A DNA stretch of 64,000 nucleotides, from NCBI RefSeq assembly GCF_004634425.1, contig NZ_SBJL01000001.1:841001-905000 (forward strand). The letters run 5' to 3'. How positions within the stretch are numbered: position 1 is the first letter of the stretch; every line of letters starts with the position of its first letter. This document shows positions 7,001 to 15,654 of this stretch, piece by piece. This stretch comes from Vitreimonas flagellata. Its GTDB lineage: Bacteria > Pseudomonadota > Alphaproteobacteria > Caulobacterales > Aquidulcibacteraceae. A program made the translations under genes and the position numbers. The notes under the pieces are model-generated. The model did no database searches. It was not told the DNA's origin and worked only from the letters and a program-made list of their open reading frames with translations.

Positions 7001-9400
7001 TTAGAACACCGCGCGGAACGTCACCATGACGGTCGGCGATGAGTTTTCGCGTTCGATCTCGAACTCATCGACGTCATTAGCGAGCATCGCGTCACGCAAT
7101 TCTTCGGCGCTGTCGCCATCGAAATTGCGCTCGGACTGGATGCTGTCCGCGTCGAGCAGATTGTTACCGACCAGACGCACGACCATGTTTTCGGTCAAGC
7201 GATGCTCAAGGAACACTTCGAGGTTTGCATCGTACCATTGATCCTCGATCTCGCCGAGGAACAGCGAACGCGACATGCCCTGCTTGCGATAGGAGAAGCC
7301 GAAGCTCGTGTTCCACGCATCCATGTTGTGCGACAGACCCCAATTGTAAACGTACTCGGGCTGCGCATTGAAGGTCGTGGTGATGCCAGTAAACGGATCG
7401 GTGCGCTCGGATTCAAGGCTCGTGTAGTTCGCAAAGAAGCCCGTATCCGGCAGCCCGATGAAGCCGAGCGGCGTCGAAACGTCGACCTCGTAGCCCCAGA
7501 CTTCACCATCGCCGATATTGTCGTAGGTGTAGAGACCTCCGTCGCAAGCGCAGACGTCTGGCGTGCGCACCAAGCTGATCAAATCGCTGACTTGGCGGTG
7601 GAAATAGTTCACGCCGATGATGCCGCGCTGACCGATGCGGTGCTCGTAACCGATATCGATGCCCCACGCGGTTTCCAGACCGAGGTCCGGATTGCCGACG
7701 GTGATATCGTCATCGCCCGGGCTCTCTTCATCTTCGAACGGCACAACCTGATCGAGCGACGGACGACGCGCGGTGCGTGCGACCGAAGCACGGATCTGGC
7801 CGTTGGTCCAAACATCCCATTGCACGTGCGCTGACGGATAGAATTCCGCGACCTCGTTCGAAATCGCAGCGCCGCCCGGCAGCGAGGCTTCGGTTTCTGT
7901 CGTTTCCACCCGCGCGCCAGCTTGGAACGTGAGCGTTTCGGAGAGACCGAGTTCAACTTGCGTGTAAGCGTCGAGGCGGCGCTCTTCGAACTCGAAATTG
8001 CCGCTGGCGTTGGGATTGGTTTCCTCTTCACCCGGATCGGAGAAATCGAGATCGTTGTCGTCTTCGAACACGCGTAGGCTGTAGTCGCGCGTTTTCACCT
8101 TGCCGGCGACGCCGAACTCCCATTCGAAGCTGGCCAGACCGATAAGTTGCGCGAACGCGTCCGAATTGAACGTCAGAGCGCCATCGAGCGACAATTCTTG
8201 GTCGTCGCTATCGATCAGCTCGCGCTCGCCTTCGGTTGGGTCGCCGTCGTAGACCGGCGTCGTGAAGGTATCTTGGGTGTTGTTTTCCAAGAATTGCGCG
8301 AAGCGGAATTGACTCTCGAACGACCATGACGACGTCAGCGCGCCCTCATAGAGCGCGGAAATGCCATAGCTATCCTGCTCGATTTCTTGCGCCTGGGTTT
8401 CCGTCTCATTCAGCTCCCACGGATCGTCGGAGACGTCGTCGTTGTCGTTGCCGCCGCCCGGATCGTCGCCGGAATCATCGTTGCGGAAATAGTTTTGCGT
8501 ATCTTCCGTCTCATCGCGACGCGTGCTCAGATAGAACGCATCCAAGCGCACGCGATGACCTTGCGCCATCTCGACGGTGAGATCGCCATTGAAGGACAAG
8601 TCCACGCTTTCGCGCGTATCGACTTGGTCCTGGTGCTCGATCGCATTGGTCGACGGCGTCGAGGCGTCAAAATCATCCGGTTGGAACATGCTTAAGCCGT
8701 TCGACAGCGGATTAAAGCCCGGCGACGTGTCGTCAAACAGCTGCTGATCCAGCACCTTCGTGTTGTAGCGCTGTTGTGCGTCGAACGTGGCCGACCAGGC
8801 GAAGCGACGATTATCCGTCCGACCGGACATGGAGATCGCGCCGAGGCCGCCAAGCTCTTCGTTGTCGACGTCATAAACGCCGCCGACGCGCGCGATCACA
8901 CCCGGCGGAAGGCTCGCGCCGTCCTTCAGGATGATATTGATCGTCCCGCCGATGCCGCCGGAATCGATGTTGGCGCTTGGCGCGCGCACGATTTCGATGC
9001 GATCGATGATTTCGGCCGGAATGCGGTCCACGAACACGGTGCGGTCGTTGCCGGCGCCTGGAATTGGACGGCCGTTGACGAGAACCTGCGTGAAGCCTTC
9101 GCCCAAACCGCGCATTTGCGGCGCATCGCGCTCACCGATGTCGCTCGTGAACGCAACGCCAGGAACACGTGAGAGCTGGTCGCCGACCGAGAGCGGCTCG
9201 AACTGCTCAAAGAATTGCTGGTCGTACACAAGCTCCGGCGCGACCGTGTCCGTACGGTTGCGATATTGGATTTCGCCCGTGATGACAATGTCTTCGAGAT
9301 CTTCTTCCGGCTGTTGATCCTGCGCCAGGGCAACGCCCGGCATCGTCAGGCAGCACGACAAGAGCAGCGTCCGCAGCGCCGCCTTTCGCGTGAACTTCAT
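7001..9400 (-). CDS. TonB-dependent outer-membrane receptor, candidate phytate/inositol-phosphate receptor
   Basis: This 799-residue outer-membrane protein begins with a cleavable signal peptide (MKFTRKAALRTLLLSCCLTM ... ALAQ). A TonB-box-like DIVITGE follows. The plug domain, about residues 40-160, includes VLVNGRPIPGAGND, RIEIVRAPSANIDSGGIGG and INIILKDG. A 22-strand-type barrel ends in a phenylalanine (TFRAVF). The start at 9400 has a strong GGAGGA Shine-Dalgarno. The barrel holds unusually acidic, Asp-rich loops, most strikingly at residues about 305-330 (8411-8488), and a CAC motif (7540-7552). It diverges from a phytase gene across 217 bp containing two IolR-like sites. Receptor class is certain; the substrate, phytate or its calcium complex, is inferred from context. 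Confidence 0.85.
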   Translation of the reverse strand: MKFTRKAALRTLLLSCCLTMPGVALAQDQQPEEDLEDIVITGEIQYRNRTDTVAPELVYDQQFFEQFEPLSVGDQLSRVPGVAFTSDIGERDAPQMRGLGEGFTQVLVNGRPIPGAGNDRTVFVDRIPAEIIDRIEIVRAPSANIDSGGIGGTINIILKDGASLPPGVIARVGGVYDVDNEELGGLGAISMSGRTDNRRFAWSATFDAQQRYNTKVLDQQLFDDTSPGFNPLSNGLSMFQPDDFDASTPSTNAIEHQDQVDTRESVDLSFNGDLTVEMAQGHRVRLDAFYLSTRRDETEDTQNYFRNDDSGDDPGGGNDNDDVSDDPWELNETETQAQEIEQDSYGISALYEGALTSSWSFESQFRFAQFLENNTQDTFTTPVYDGDPTEGERELIDSDDQELSLDGALTFNSDAFAQLIGLASFEWEFGVAGKVKTRDYSLRVFEDDNDLDFSDPGEEETNPNASGNFEFEERRLDAYTQVELGLSETLTFQAGARVETTETEASLPGGAAISNEVAEFYPSAHVQWDVWTNGQIRASVARTARRPSLDQVVPFEDEESPGDDDITVGNPDLGLETAWGIDIGYEHRIGQRGIIGVNYFHRQVSDLISLVRTPDVCACDGGLYTYDNIGDGEVWGYEVDVSTPLGFIGLPDTGFFANYTSLESERTDPFTGITTTFNAQPEYVYNWGLSHNMDAWNTSFGFSYRKQGMSRSLFLGEIEDQWYDANLEVFLEHRLTENMVVRLVGNNLLDADSIQSERNFDGDSAEELRDAMLANDVDEFEIERENSSPTVMVTFRAVF

Positions 9401-9485
9401 CCGATATTCCTCCCCTCGAGGTCCCCTCGCTCGGGCAAGGCGTACGGGCCTGGCCACGGCAAGATGTCATGACCCGGGGATGTTA

Positions 9486-9529
9486 CGAACGAAAATTCCA
9501 TTTGGCAACCATTTTGGAATTTTTCTTGC
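9486..9529. promoter_or_regulatory. Two operator-like sites in the receptor-phytase divergent promoter
   Basis: CGAA-CGAAAA-TTCC (9486-9499) and GGAA-TTTTTC-TTGC (9516-9529; read in reverse, GCAA-GAAAAA-TTCC) have centres 30 bp apart, the same spacing as in the iolG promoter. Together they build a larger dyad: AAAATTCCA at 9492-9500 is the exact reverse complement of TGGAATTTT at 9515-9523. The position between two divergent genes suggests shared control of both. The sites are seen; regulator identity is inferred from the iol promoters. Confidence 0.55.
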
Positions 9530-9617
9530 GAACCGGGTTTGCAGATGGCAGCTTAGGTGTGCGGAAACTGTCACAAACCGCCTGTAGGCACGCGGGCGCG
9601 CAACGGGAATCATAACA

Positions 9618-11669
9618 ATGCAAAAGACTTGGCTCGCTGGATTGTTCGCAACCGCAGCGCTCGCAGGCTGCGCGAGCGGCGGCGCGACGACCACGCCCTC
9701 TCTCACCGCGATCGCCGAAACCGCGCCGACAGAACAATCCGACGCAAACACCGCGCTCATCGTGCCACGCGCGAATGGCGGCGGCTTGATCATCGGCTCA
9801 AGCGAAACCACCGGCATCGAGCTCTATGGCCTCGACGGCGCGCGCGTGGGCGCGATCGCTGCGGGCGCCGCTGTCGGTGTTGACGCGCGCTATGGCGCGC
9901 CAGCTGTGAATGCCTGGGTTGTCGCCACACTTGATGGCTCGACCAACCAATTGCGCTTGTTCGAGCTGAACGCCGAAACTGGCGTTGGCCGCGAACGCAC
10001 GGCGCGTGCACTGCCCGTGGGCTTCTCTGGCGAGAGCCTCTGTCTCTATCGCGATGCGCGCGACCAAACGCTCTATGCGTTTGCGCTCGGCGGCGCGGGC
10101 CAAGTCGCGCAATACATGATTGGCGAACGCAATGGCGGCTTTGACGCCACGCTCGTGCGTGAGCTGCGCCTCGCCTCGGAAGCCTCCTATTGCACCGCCG
10201 ACGACGCCACGGGCGACCTCTATGTCGCCGAACAAGGCGTAGGCTTTTGGCGGTTTGACCCTGACCCCGAAGCGGAAGTTGTGCCGCAATTGATCGACGC
10301 CGTGCGCCTCGGCCACATCACCGAAGAAGCTGGCGGTCTCGCAGTCTATAATGCGGGCGCCGCGAGCTATCTCGTCGGTTCCGACGCCTCAGCCAATCAA
10401 TTCCACGTCTATGATCGCAACAACGATCACACCTATGTCGGCAGCTTTACGCTCGCCGCTGGCGCCACCATCGACGGCGTCGAAGCTGCGGGTGGTCTCA
10501 ACGCATCAAGCTTCGCGTTTTCGCCAAGCTTTACGCAAGGCGCGCTCGTCGCCACGGATGACGAAAACGACGGCGGCACGAATTACAAATTGATCTCGTG
10601 GGCCAACATCGCCGGCGCGCTCAATCTCAGCGCTGGCACGGCGCAAGATCCGCGCACGCCGCCGCAATCCTCGATGGCGATTGTACATCCGATCACGGAA
10701 ACCGCGCCGGTCGAAACCGACGGCGACAGCGCTGACGATCCCGCCATCTGGGTCGATCGCAACGATCCGTCGCGCAGCATCATCATCGGCACGCAAAAGC
10801 AATCGGGCCTCTACGTGTACGATCTCCAAGGCCGTGTGCTGCAATTCCTGCCAGACGGGCGCATGAACAATGTCGACGTGCGCGACAATTTCCGCCTCGG
10901 CAATCAGACGGTTTCACTCGTGACGTCAAGCAATCGCACGACAGACGGCATTTCCATCTATCGCGTTGATCCAAATACGCGCCGCTTGATCGATGTCGCC
11001 GATGGCGTGCAGCCGACGGGCTTCACCGATCCGTACGGCCTTTGCATGTACACCAGCGCCCGCACCAACGACACGTACGTGTTCGTCAACGGCGATGTCG
11101 GCACAATGCGCCAATATCGCCTGACCGATGCCGGCAATGGTCGCGTGCGCGCAACGCAGGTCCGTGAAATCCCATTCGCCAGCCAAACCGAGGGCTGCGT
11201 CGCCGACGACGAAGCTGGCGTGCTTTACATTGGCGAAGAGGATGTCGGCCTCTGGCGCATCAGCGCCGAGCCCGATGGCGGCGCGGTCCCGACTTCGTTC
11301 GCCACCGTCGAAGCCAACGATGCGCTGAAAGACGATCTTGAAGGTATTGGCCTTTATGATCTCGGCGGCGGCCGCGGCTACCTGATTGTGTCAAGCCAGG
11401 GCAACAACACGTACGCCGTGTTCAACCGTCAAGGTAACAACGAATATGTCGGCACCTTCGCTGTGCTGGCCGACGCCGCGCGCGGCATCGACGGCATTTC
11501 TGAAACCGATGGCTTGGAAGTGTTGAGCGACAATCTCGGCGGGCCGTACGCCGGCGGTATCTTCATCGCCCAAGACGGCCGCAACATCGCGCCACAGCAG
11601 TACCAGAATTTCAAGCTGGTCCCGTGGTCCGCGATTGCCGAAGCGCTCGATCTGGAGACGCGGCAGTAA
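9618..11669 (+). CDS. Two-domain beta-propeller phytase lipoprotein
   Basis: This is a 683-residue beta-propeller (3-phytase type) phytase that releases phosphate from phytate with calcium. The N-terminus is a lipoprotein signal ending in the lipobox LAGC, with Cys near residue 18, so it is membrane-anchored facing the periplasm or surface. The C-terminal domain, from about residue 352, is the catalytic type: DGDSADDPAIW at residue 368, the IIIGTQKQSGLYVYDL block, DPYGLCMY and DDLEGIGLYDLG. The N-terminal half, about 25-335, repeats the same fold with matching blocks (TTGIELYGLDG, ESLCLYRD, YKLISWANIAGALNLS) but has lost the acidic metal-site motif. Dual-domain phytases with an incomplete first domain are known. 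It is divergent from the TonB receptor and ends 3 nt before the convergent second receptor. Confidence 0.9.
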   Translation: MQKTWLAGLFATAALAGCASGGATTTPSLTAIAETAPTEQSDANTALIVPRANGGGLIIGSSETTGIELYGLDGARVGAIAAGAAVGVDARYGAPAVNAWVVATLDGSTNQLRLFELNAETGVGRERTARALPVGFSGESLCLYRDARDQTLYAFALGGAGQVAQYMIGERNGGFDATLVRELRLASEASYCTADDATGDLYVAEQGVGFWRFDPDPEAEVVPQLIDAVRLGHITEEAGGLAVYNAGAASYLVGSDASANQFHVYDRNNDHTYVGSFTLAAGATIDGVEAAGGLNASSFAFSPSFTQGALVATDDENDGGTNYKLISWANIAGALNLSAGTAQDPRTPPQSSMAIVHPITETAPVETDGDSADDPAIWVDRNDPSRSIIIGTQKQSGLYVYDLQGRVLQFLPDGRMNNVDVRDNFRLGNQTVSLVTSSNRTTDGISIYRVDPNTRRLIDVADGVQPTGFTDPYGLCMYTSARTNDTYVFVNGDVGTMRQYRLTDAGNGRVRATQVREIPFASQTEGCVADDEAGVLYIGEEDVGLWRISAEPDGGAVPTSFATVEANDALKDDLEGIGLYDLGGGRGYLIVSSQGNNTYAVFNRQGNNEYVGTFAVLADAARGIDGISETDGLEVLSDNLGGPYAGGIFIAQDGRNIAPQQYQNFKLVPWSAIAEALDLETRQ

Positions 11670-11672
11670 GAG

Positions 11673-13739
11673 CTAGAATTGCCCGCTCGCGGAGAGGCCG
11701 AACATGGGGCCCTCTCCGCGGGCGCGGTAATCCAAACCATCGAAGAGTCCGAGCCGGTCCGCATCATAATGGCGGCGATCACGCGTTTCTGCGTCGTCAG
11801 TGAGATTCGAGCCCCACGCGCGCAGCTTCAACCCAGCGAAAGCGGTCGTCTCGATCCATAAGGTCAAATCTTCCGCGTCGCGTTCAAGTTCAATTTGATC
11901 GAGCTGATACGATGGCGTCTCCGTCTCGCGCTCGTAGTCGAGCCCCCAAGCGAAAATTGAGAAGTCCTGGCGAAGGCCCATCGTCAGCGCGCTTTCGTCG
12001 ATCTCCGAAAGCTCACGCTTGACGCCTGTGAGCGGATCGGTCGCTTGCGAGCGCTGCTCCATGAAATCAATGCGCAGCGACGCGCCCCATGTGAGCGGGA
12101 TCGAGGTGGAGACGCGAAACCCGTTCATTTCCGCATCGCCAATATTGCCCGGCGCGTCGAGCTGATCGCCCGGCGGGCCAACCGGCACGACGTCGAGCGC
12201 ATCTTCGATCGCCCAATGATAGAGCGTGACGCTCAGCGCCCCATCCTCGCCAAAGCGCCAATCGCCCGCCGCTTCCGCACGCCAGGACGTTTCCGGACGC
12301 AGCCCCGGATTGCCAGCGATAACGACAGACGACGTAATATCCGCCGCCGAGACAAAATCCTCGAAATCCAGCTGACCCACATCGCGAAAAAGGCGGAAGC
12401 GCACTTGGTCGCGCTCGCCCAGGCTGCGCGTGAGCTGCAACGACGGTTTCCAATATTCGAGCACCGTTTCGCGATCGGAATCGCCACTCTGCGTGAGATT
12501 TGAGAACTCAACTGACGCGCCCGCCTCCAGCGACCATCGCGGCGACAGCTGTCCAGCAAGCATCGCGCCGAACTCCGCGCGCACTTCCTCCACGCGCACA
12601 TTGGCGGACGGCAGCACCACTGGTGCAGGCCCTGCGCCGTCGTCTTCAACCAGCGCCAAGCGCTGCTCCAACGTGTTGAGCGCGCCTTCAGCGCTCAGCT
12701 CAACGCTCCAATCGCGCGGCAGATCGCGGCGCAACGCGGCGCGGGCAATAGTTTCGCCACTCTCCAGGCTCTGGCTTTGCCACGCCGCCTCTTCGAGGAC
12801 GCCGCCCGCATCGCGTTCGACCGTCGCCTCATCGCCCTCGTACCAGCGCCGCGTCGCGACGCCGCCAAACTCCGCGCGCCAGGGCCCAAACTCGCGCCGC
12901 AGCGCGACGCTGAGCTCGGCAATATCTTCGCGTTCAGCCAAATCTCCCTCGACAGCGCCGTCGCTCACGCTGAACGCATCAAACATCTGCGTTGCTTCCC
13001 GCTCGTCACTTTCACTCCGGCTGATCTGCGCATTGAGCGCCGTATGCCAACCAAACAGCGGAAACGACGCCTCACCCGCGAGCACGCCTTCGCGTCCGTC
13101 CAGCGGAATACGCTCAACGCGGCGCTCGTCCAGCTCGCCCGATTCATCACGATCGACGCGCAAACCGCGCACGGGCGCATGCGCGACATCGAGATCAAGC
13201 GAAAGCCCGTATTCAAGCGCGCCACGGCGCCCCGACCATGCGGCCCCAACGCTCGGCGACACGCGCCCCTCCTCGGCGCGCTCCGCGGAGAGCGACCAAA
13301 TGCCTTCGCCTTCGCCTTCGCCGCCGCGCCGCACCACGTTGACATGCATGCTCTGCGCACTGCCCGCACTCGCGCCACCGCCACGGATCAGCTCGATCCG
13401 CTCCACGTCACGTGCCGGAATGCGCGCCAGGATGTCGTCAATCTCTTGCGCCTTCGATGTCGGCGGCTCGCCATTGATCAACACGTTGCTCTGCGCGCCT
13501 GCAAAACCCCGCCGCTCCGCGCCCTCATCCAGCACAAATCCCGGCACCCGCTCGATCATGTCGAGCGCGGTACGCGGAGAGAATTGCGCGAAGAACGCGG
13601 CATCGTAAACGACAGCGCCGACGGCGTCGGCCGCCGCACTCTGCTCCTGTGCAAAAGCAGCGCTCGACGCGAAGATCGCCGTCGAAGCCGCGAGAGCGCA
13701 CCGCAATGAAGCGTGCGCGTGAAACTTGCCCTTGTGCAT
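11673..13739 (-). CDS. TonB-dependent outer-membrane receptor, second copy of the locus
   Basis: This 688-residue outer-membrane receptor has a signal peptide ending around AAFAQEQ. The plug domain contains VLINGEPPTSKAQEIDDIL, RIELIRGGGASAGSAQSM and VNVVRRGG, and the barrel ends with SASGQF, a terminal phenylalanine. The plug opening YDAAFFAQFSPRTALDMIER matches YDQQFFEQFEPLSVGDQLSR of the first receptor, so the two are paralogues. The ATG at 13739 is preferred because the basic signal-peptide n-region begins there; an ATG 24 nt upstream is possible. Its stop lies 3 nt from the phytase stop. A related substrate such as a partly dephosphorylated inositol phosphate is plausible but unproven; only a partial operator-like half (GGAA-N6-TT at 13753) is seen upstream. 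Confidence 0.82.
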   Translation of the reverse strand: MHKGKFHAHASLRCALAASTAIFASSAAFAQEQSAAADAVGAVVYDAAFFAQFSPRTALDMIERVPGFVLDEGAERRGFAGAQSNVLINGEPPTSKAQEIDDILARIPARDVERIELIRGGGASAGSAQSMHVNVVRRGGEGEGEGIWSLSAERAEEGRVSPSVGAAWSGRRGALEYGLSLDLDVAHAPVRGLRVDRDESGELDERRVERIPLDGREGVLAGEASFPLFGWHTALNAQISRSESDEREATQMFDAFSVSDGAVEGDLAEREDIAELSVALRREFGPWRAEFGGVATRRWYEGDEATVERDAGGVLEEAAWQSQSLESGETIARAALRRDLPRDWSVELSAEGALNTLEQRLALVEDDGAGPAPVVLPSANVRVEEVRAEFGAMLAGQLSPRWSLEAGASVEFSNLTQSGDSDRETVLEYWKPSLQLTRSLGERDQVRFRLFRDVGQLDFEDFVSAADITSSVVIAGNPGLRPETSWRAEAAGDWRFGEDGALSVTLYHWAIEDALDVVPVGPPGDQLDAPGNIGDAEMNGFRVSTSIPLTWGASLRIDFMEQRSQATDPLTGVKRELSEIDESALTMGLRQDFSIFAWGLDYERETETPSYQLDQIELERDAEDLTLWIETTAFAGLKLRAWGSNLTDDAETRDRRHYDADRLGLFDGLDYRARGEGPMFGLSASGQF

Positions 13740-13813
13740 CAACCCATCCCTGGGAATGCACATTAAGTCTGGGCTGCTGACGCGCCGCTGACGGTGAAAT
13801 CCGCTCGTTTAGT

Positions 13814-14269
13814 TCAATTTGCCGCCGCAGCGGGCGCGCTGGCCTGCACATTGATGCGCGCGACACGGCGCATGGGTTGGATTGCGCCATCGGCTGTCAC
13901 GGCCCCGGCTTCGCCGGCCGCGAGCGTTTGGAAATTGTCGCGCGACCAGCCAGGCTCACGTTCCATGTATTGCGCGATGTAGAGCGCGCGGCGCGCCGAG
14001 AGATCGAAATTCTCTTGCGGACCACCGGCAGCGCCGGCGAGACCCAGCACACGCACGCTGTCGATCCGACAGCCGCGCAATTGGCGCTGCACCGTGTCGA
14101 TCGCTTCACGCGCCGGCGCGTTCAGCTGATCTTCTTGGCTCTCGAAGTAAATTTCGAACGACCGCTCGTAGCAGGCGCTTGGATCAAAGTTGGCGGGAGC
14201 CGCCGGTTCGGAGGTGGCGCAGGCGCCGAGCGCAAGCAGAGCCATCACGGAAACGAGCTTCGCTTTCAT
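13814..14269 (-). CDS. OmpA-like lipoprotein
   Basis: This 151-residue lipoprotein has a signal ending LLALGACATS, lipobox Cys near residue 17. An OmpA C-terminal-like domain follows, recognisable from FEIYFESQEDQLNAPAREAI, the VRVLGLAGAAGG segment and LSARRALYIAQYM. These normally position a domain that holds peptidoglycan, although the usual Asp and Arg ligands are not all obvious here. The start at 14269 is supported by GGAGGA 5 nt upstream. It follows ihfA by 22 nt and is probably the last gene of the plsX-fabH-ihfA transcript, at a place where many alphaproteobacteria carry a merR-type gene. The exact role is unknown. Confidence 0.7.
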   Translation of the reverse strand: MKAKLVSVMALLALGACATSEPAAPANFDPSACYERSFEIYFESQEDQLNAPAREAIDTVQRQLRGCRIDSVRVLGLAGAAGGPQENFDLSARRALYIAQYMEREPGWSRDNFQTLAAGEAGAVTADGAIQPMRRVARINVQASAPAAAAN

Positions 14270-14291
14270 GCCGTCCTCCAATTTCTTGATA

Positions 14292-14606
14292 TTAGTTCTT
14301 CGCGCGACCCTTGCCGCCTTTTTCCACGAATTCACGCAGCATCTGTGAGGGACGGAACGTCACCACGCGACGCGGCGTGATCGGCACTTCTTCGCCCGTC
14401 TTCGGATTGCGGCCGACGCGTTGGCGTTTGGCGCGCACGTTGAAGTTGCCGAAGCGCGACAGCTTCACAGTATCGCCGTCCACCAGCGAGTCCTGAACCA
14501 TTTCGAGCATGCGCGTGAGCAGGCGGTTTGCATCGGCGCGTTGCATATTGGCGCGGCGCGCCAGCGCCTCGACCAGATCAGCACGGGTAATCGTCTTGCC
14601 AGGCAC
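14292..14606 (-). CDS. ihfA: Integration host factor alpha subunit
   Basis: This 104-residue nucleoid protein pairs with IhfB to bend DNA in transcription and recombination. It shows the HU/IHF fold: TITRADLVEALARR at the start, VKLSRFGNFNVR, the DNA-contact arm GRNPKTGEEVPITPRRVV and TFRPSQMLREFV. I prefer the GTG at 14606, which has a GGAGG ribosome site 8 nt upstream and begins one or two residues before the conserved KTITRADL; an ATG at 14630 would add eight residues. The gene follows fabH by about 85 nt, the conserved alphaproteobacterial order plsX-fabH-ihfA. Confidence 0.93.
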   Translation of the reverse strand: MPGKTITRADLVEALARRANMQRADANRLLTRMLEMVQDSLVDGDTVKLSRFGNFNVRAKRQRVGRNPKTGEEVPITPRRVVTFRPSQMLREFVEKGGKGRAKN

Positions 14607-14691
14607 CGGAGCCCCCTCCGTCGCGCGCATCCCCGCGCGAGTTCGGAAAAGCTAGTCGCCCCCGAGGGTTAGGTCAAATCTTGCGACGCAA

Positions 14692-15651
14692 TTAGAGGCG
14701 AACCAGCGCCGCCCCCCAGGTCAAACCACCGCCCAGGGCCTCCATCAGCACCAATTGACCCGGTTTGATTCGCCCATCCTGCACGGCCGCGTCCAAGGCG
14801 AGCGGCACCGAGGCGGCCGAGGTGTTGCCATGCACGCCCACGGTGGAGACCACTTTATCCACCGGAATGCCGAGCTTGCGGGCTACGCCATCGAGGATGC
14901 GCTGGTTGGCCTGGTGCGGTACAAACCAATCCACAGCGTCGATCGATACCTGCGCGCGCGCGCAGGCTTCCAGCATGGCGCCGGAGATATGCTCGACCGC
15001 TTGGCGGAATACAGCGTTGCCGATCATGCGCACCTTGCCGGTGGTCTGCGTCTGAGATGGGCCGCCATCGACATAGAGCAGATCGTGCATGCGACCGTCG
15101 GTGCGAATGAAGGTCGAGATCACGCCGCGATCGCCCGCGTCCGCTTGGGCCTCCAGCACGACAGCGCCTGCGCCATCGCCGAACAACACGCACGTGCCGC
15201 GATCTTCCCAATCGAGCAGACGCGAGAACGTCTCCGCGCCAATCACGAGCGCCGTCTTGGCCTGACCGCGCGCGAGAAAATTGTCCGCCGTCGCCAGCGC
15301 AAAAATGAAGCCGGAACACACCGCCTGCAGATCGAACGCGGCGCCCTGATGCACATCGAGCGCAGCTTGCACGCGTGCCGCCGTTGCGGGGAACGTCAAA
15401 TCCGGCGTCGTCGTCGCCACGATGATGAGATCAATGTCTTTGGCTTCACGGCCCGCGGCTTCCAGAGCTTTGCGAGACGCGTCGATCGCGAGATCCGAAG
15501 TACGTTCACCCTCCGCCGCAATATGGCGTTGGCGAATGCCGGTGCGCTCGCGAATCCATTCGTCGCTGGTGTCGACACGCTTTGCCAATTCCGCATTGGT
15601 AAGGACGCGCGTCGGCAGATAGCTGCCTACGCCAAGCATGACTGACCGCAT
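14692..15651 (-). CDS. fabH: Beta-ketoacyl-ACP synthase III (FabH)
   Basis: This 319-residue cytoplasmic enzyme starts fatty acid synthesis by condensing acetyl-CoA with malonyl-ACP. The catalytic triad is complete: Cys112 in DLQAVCSGF, His246 in [10 protein letters not shown] and Asn276 in [12 protein letters not shown]. Length equals the family norm. It starts 3 nt after the plsX stop, so the two are coupled in one transcript with ihfA downstream. Confidence 0.97.
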   Translation of the reverse strand: MRSVMLGVGSYLPTRVLTNAELAKRVDTSDEWIRERTGIRQRHIAAEGERTSDLAIDASRKALEAAGREAKDIDLIIVATTTPDLTFPATAARVQAALDVHQGAAFDLQAVCSGFIFALATADNFLARGQAKTALVIGAETFSRLLDWEDRGTCVLFGDGAGAVVLEAQADAGDRGVISTFIRTDGRMHDLLYVDGGPSQTQTTGKVRMIGNAVFRQAVEHISGAMLEACARAQVSIDAVDWFVPHQANQRILDGVARKLGIPVDKVVSTVGVHGNTSAASVPLALDAAVQDGRIKPGQLVLMEALGGGLTWGAALVRL

Positions 15652-15654
15652 GAT

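Noticed and set aside
12430-13709. Two long plus-strand frames (392 and 310 codons)
   Set aside because: Both are antisense to the second TonB receptor and show Ser/Arg/Pro-rich shadow composition.
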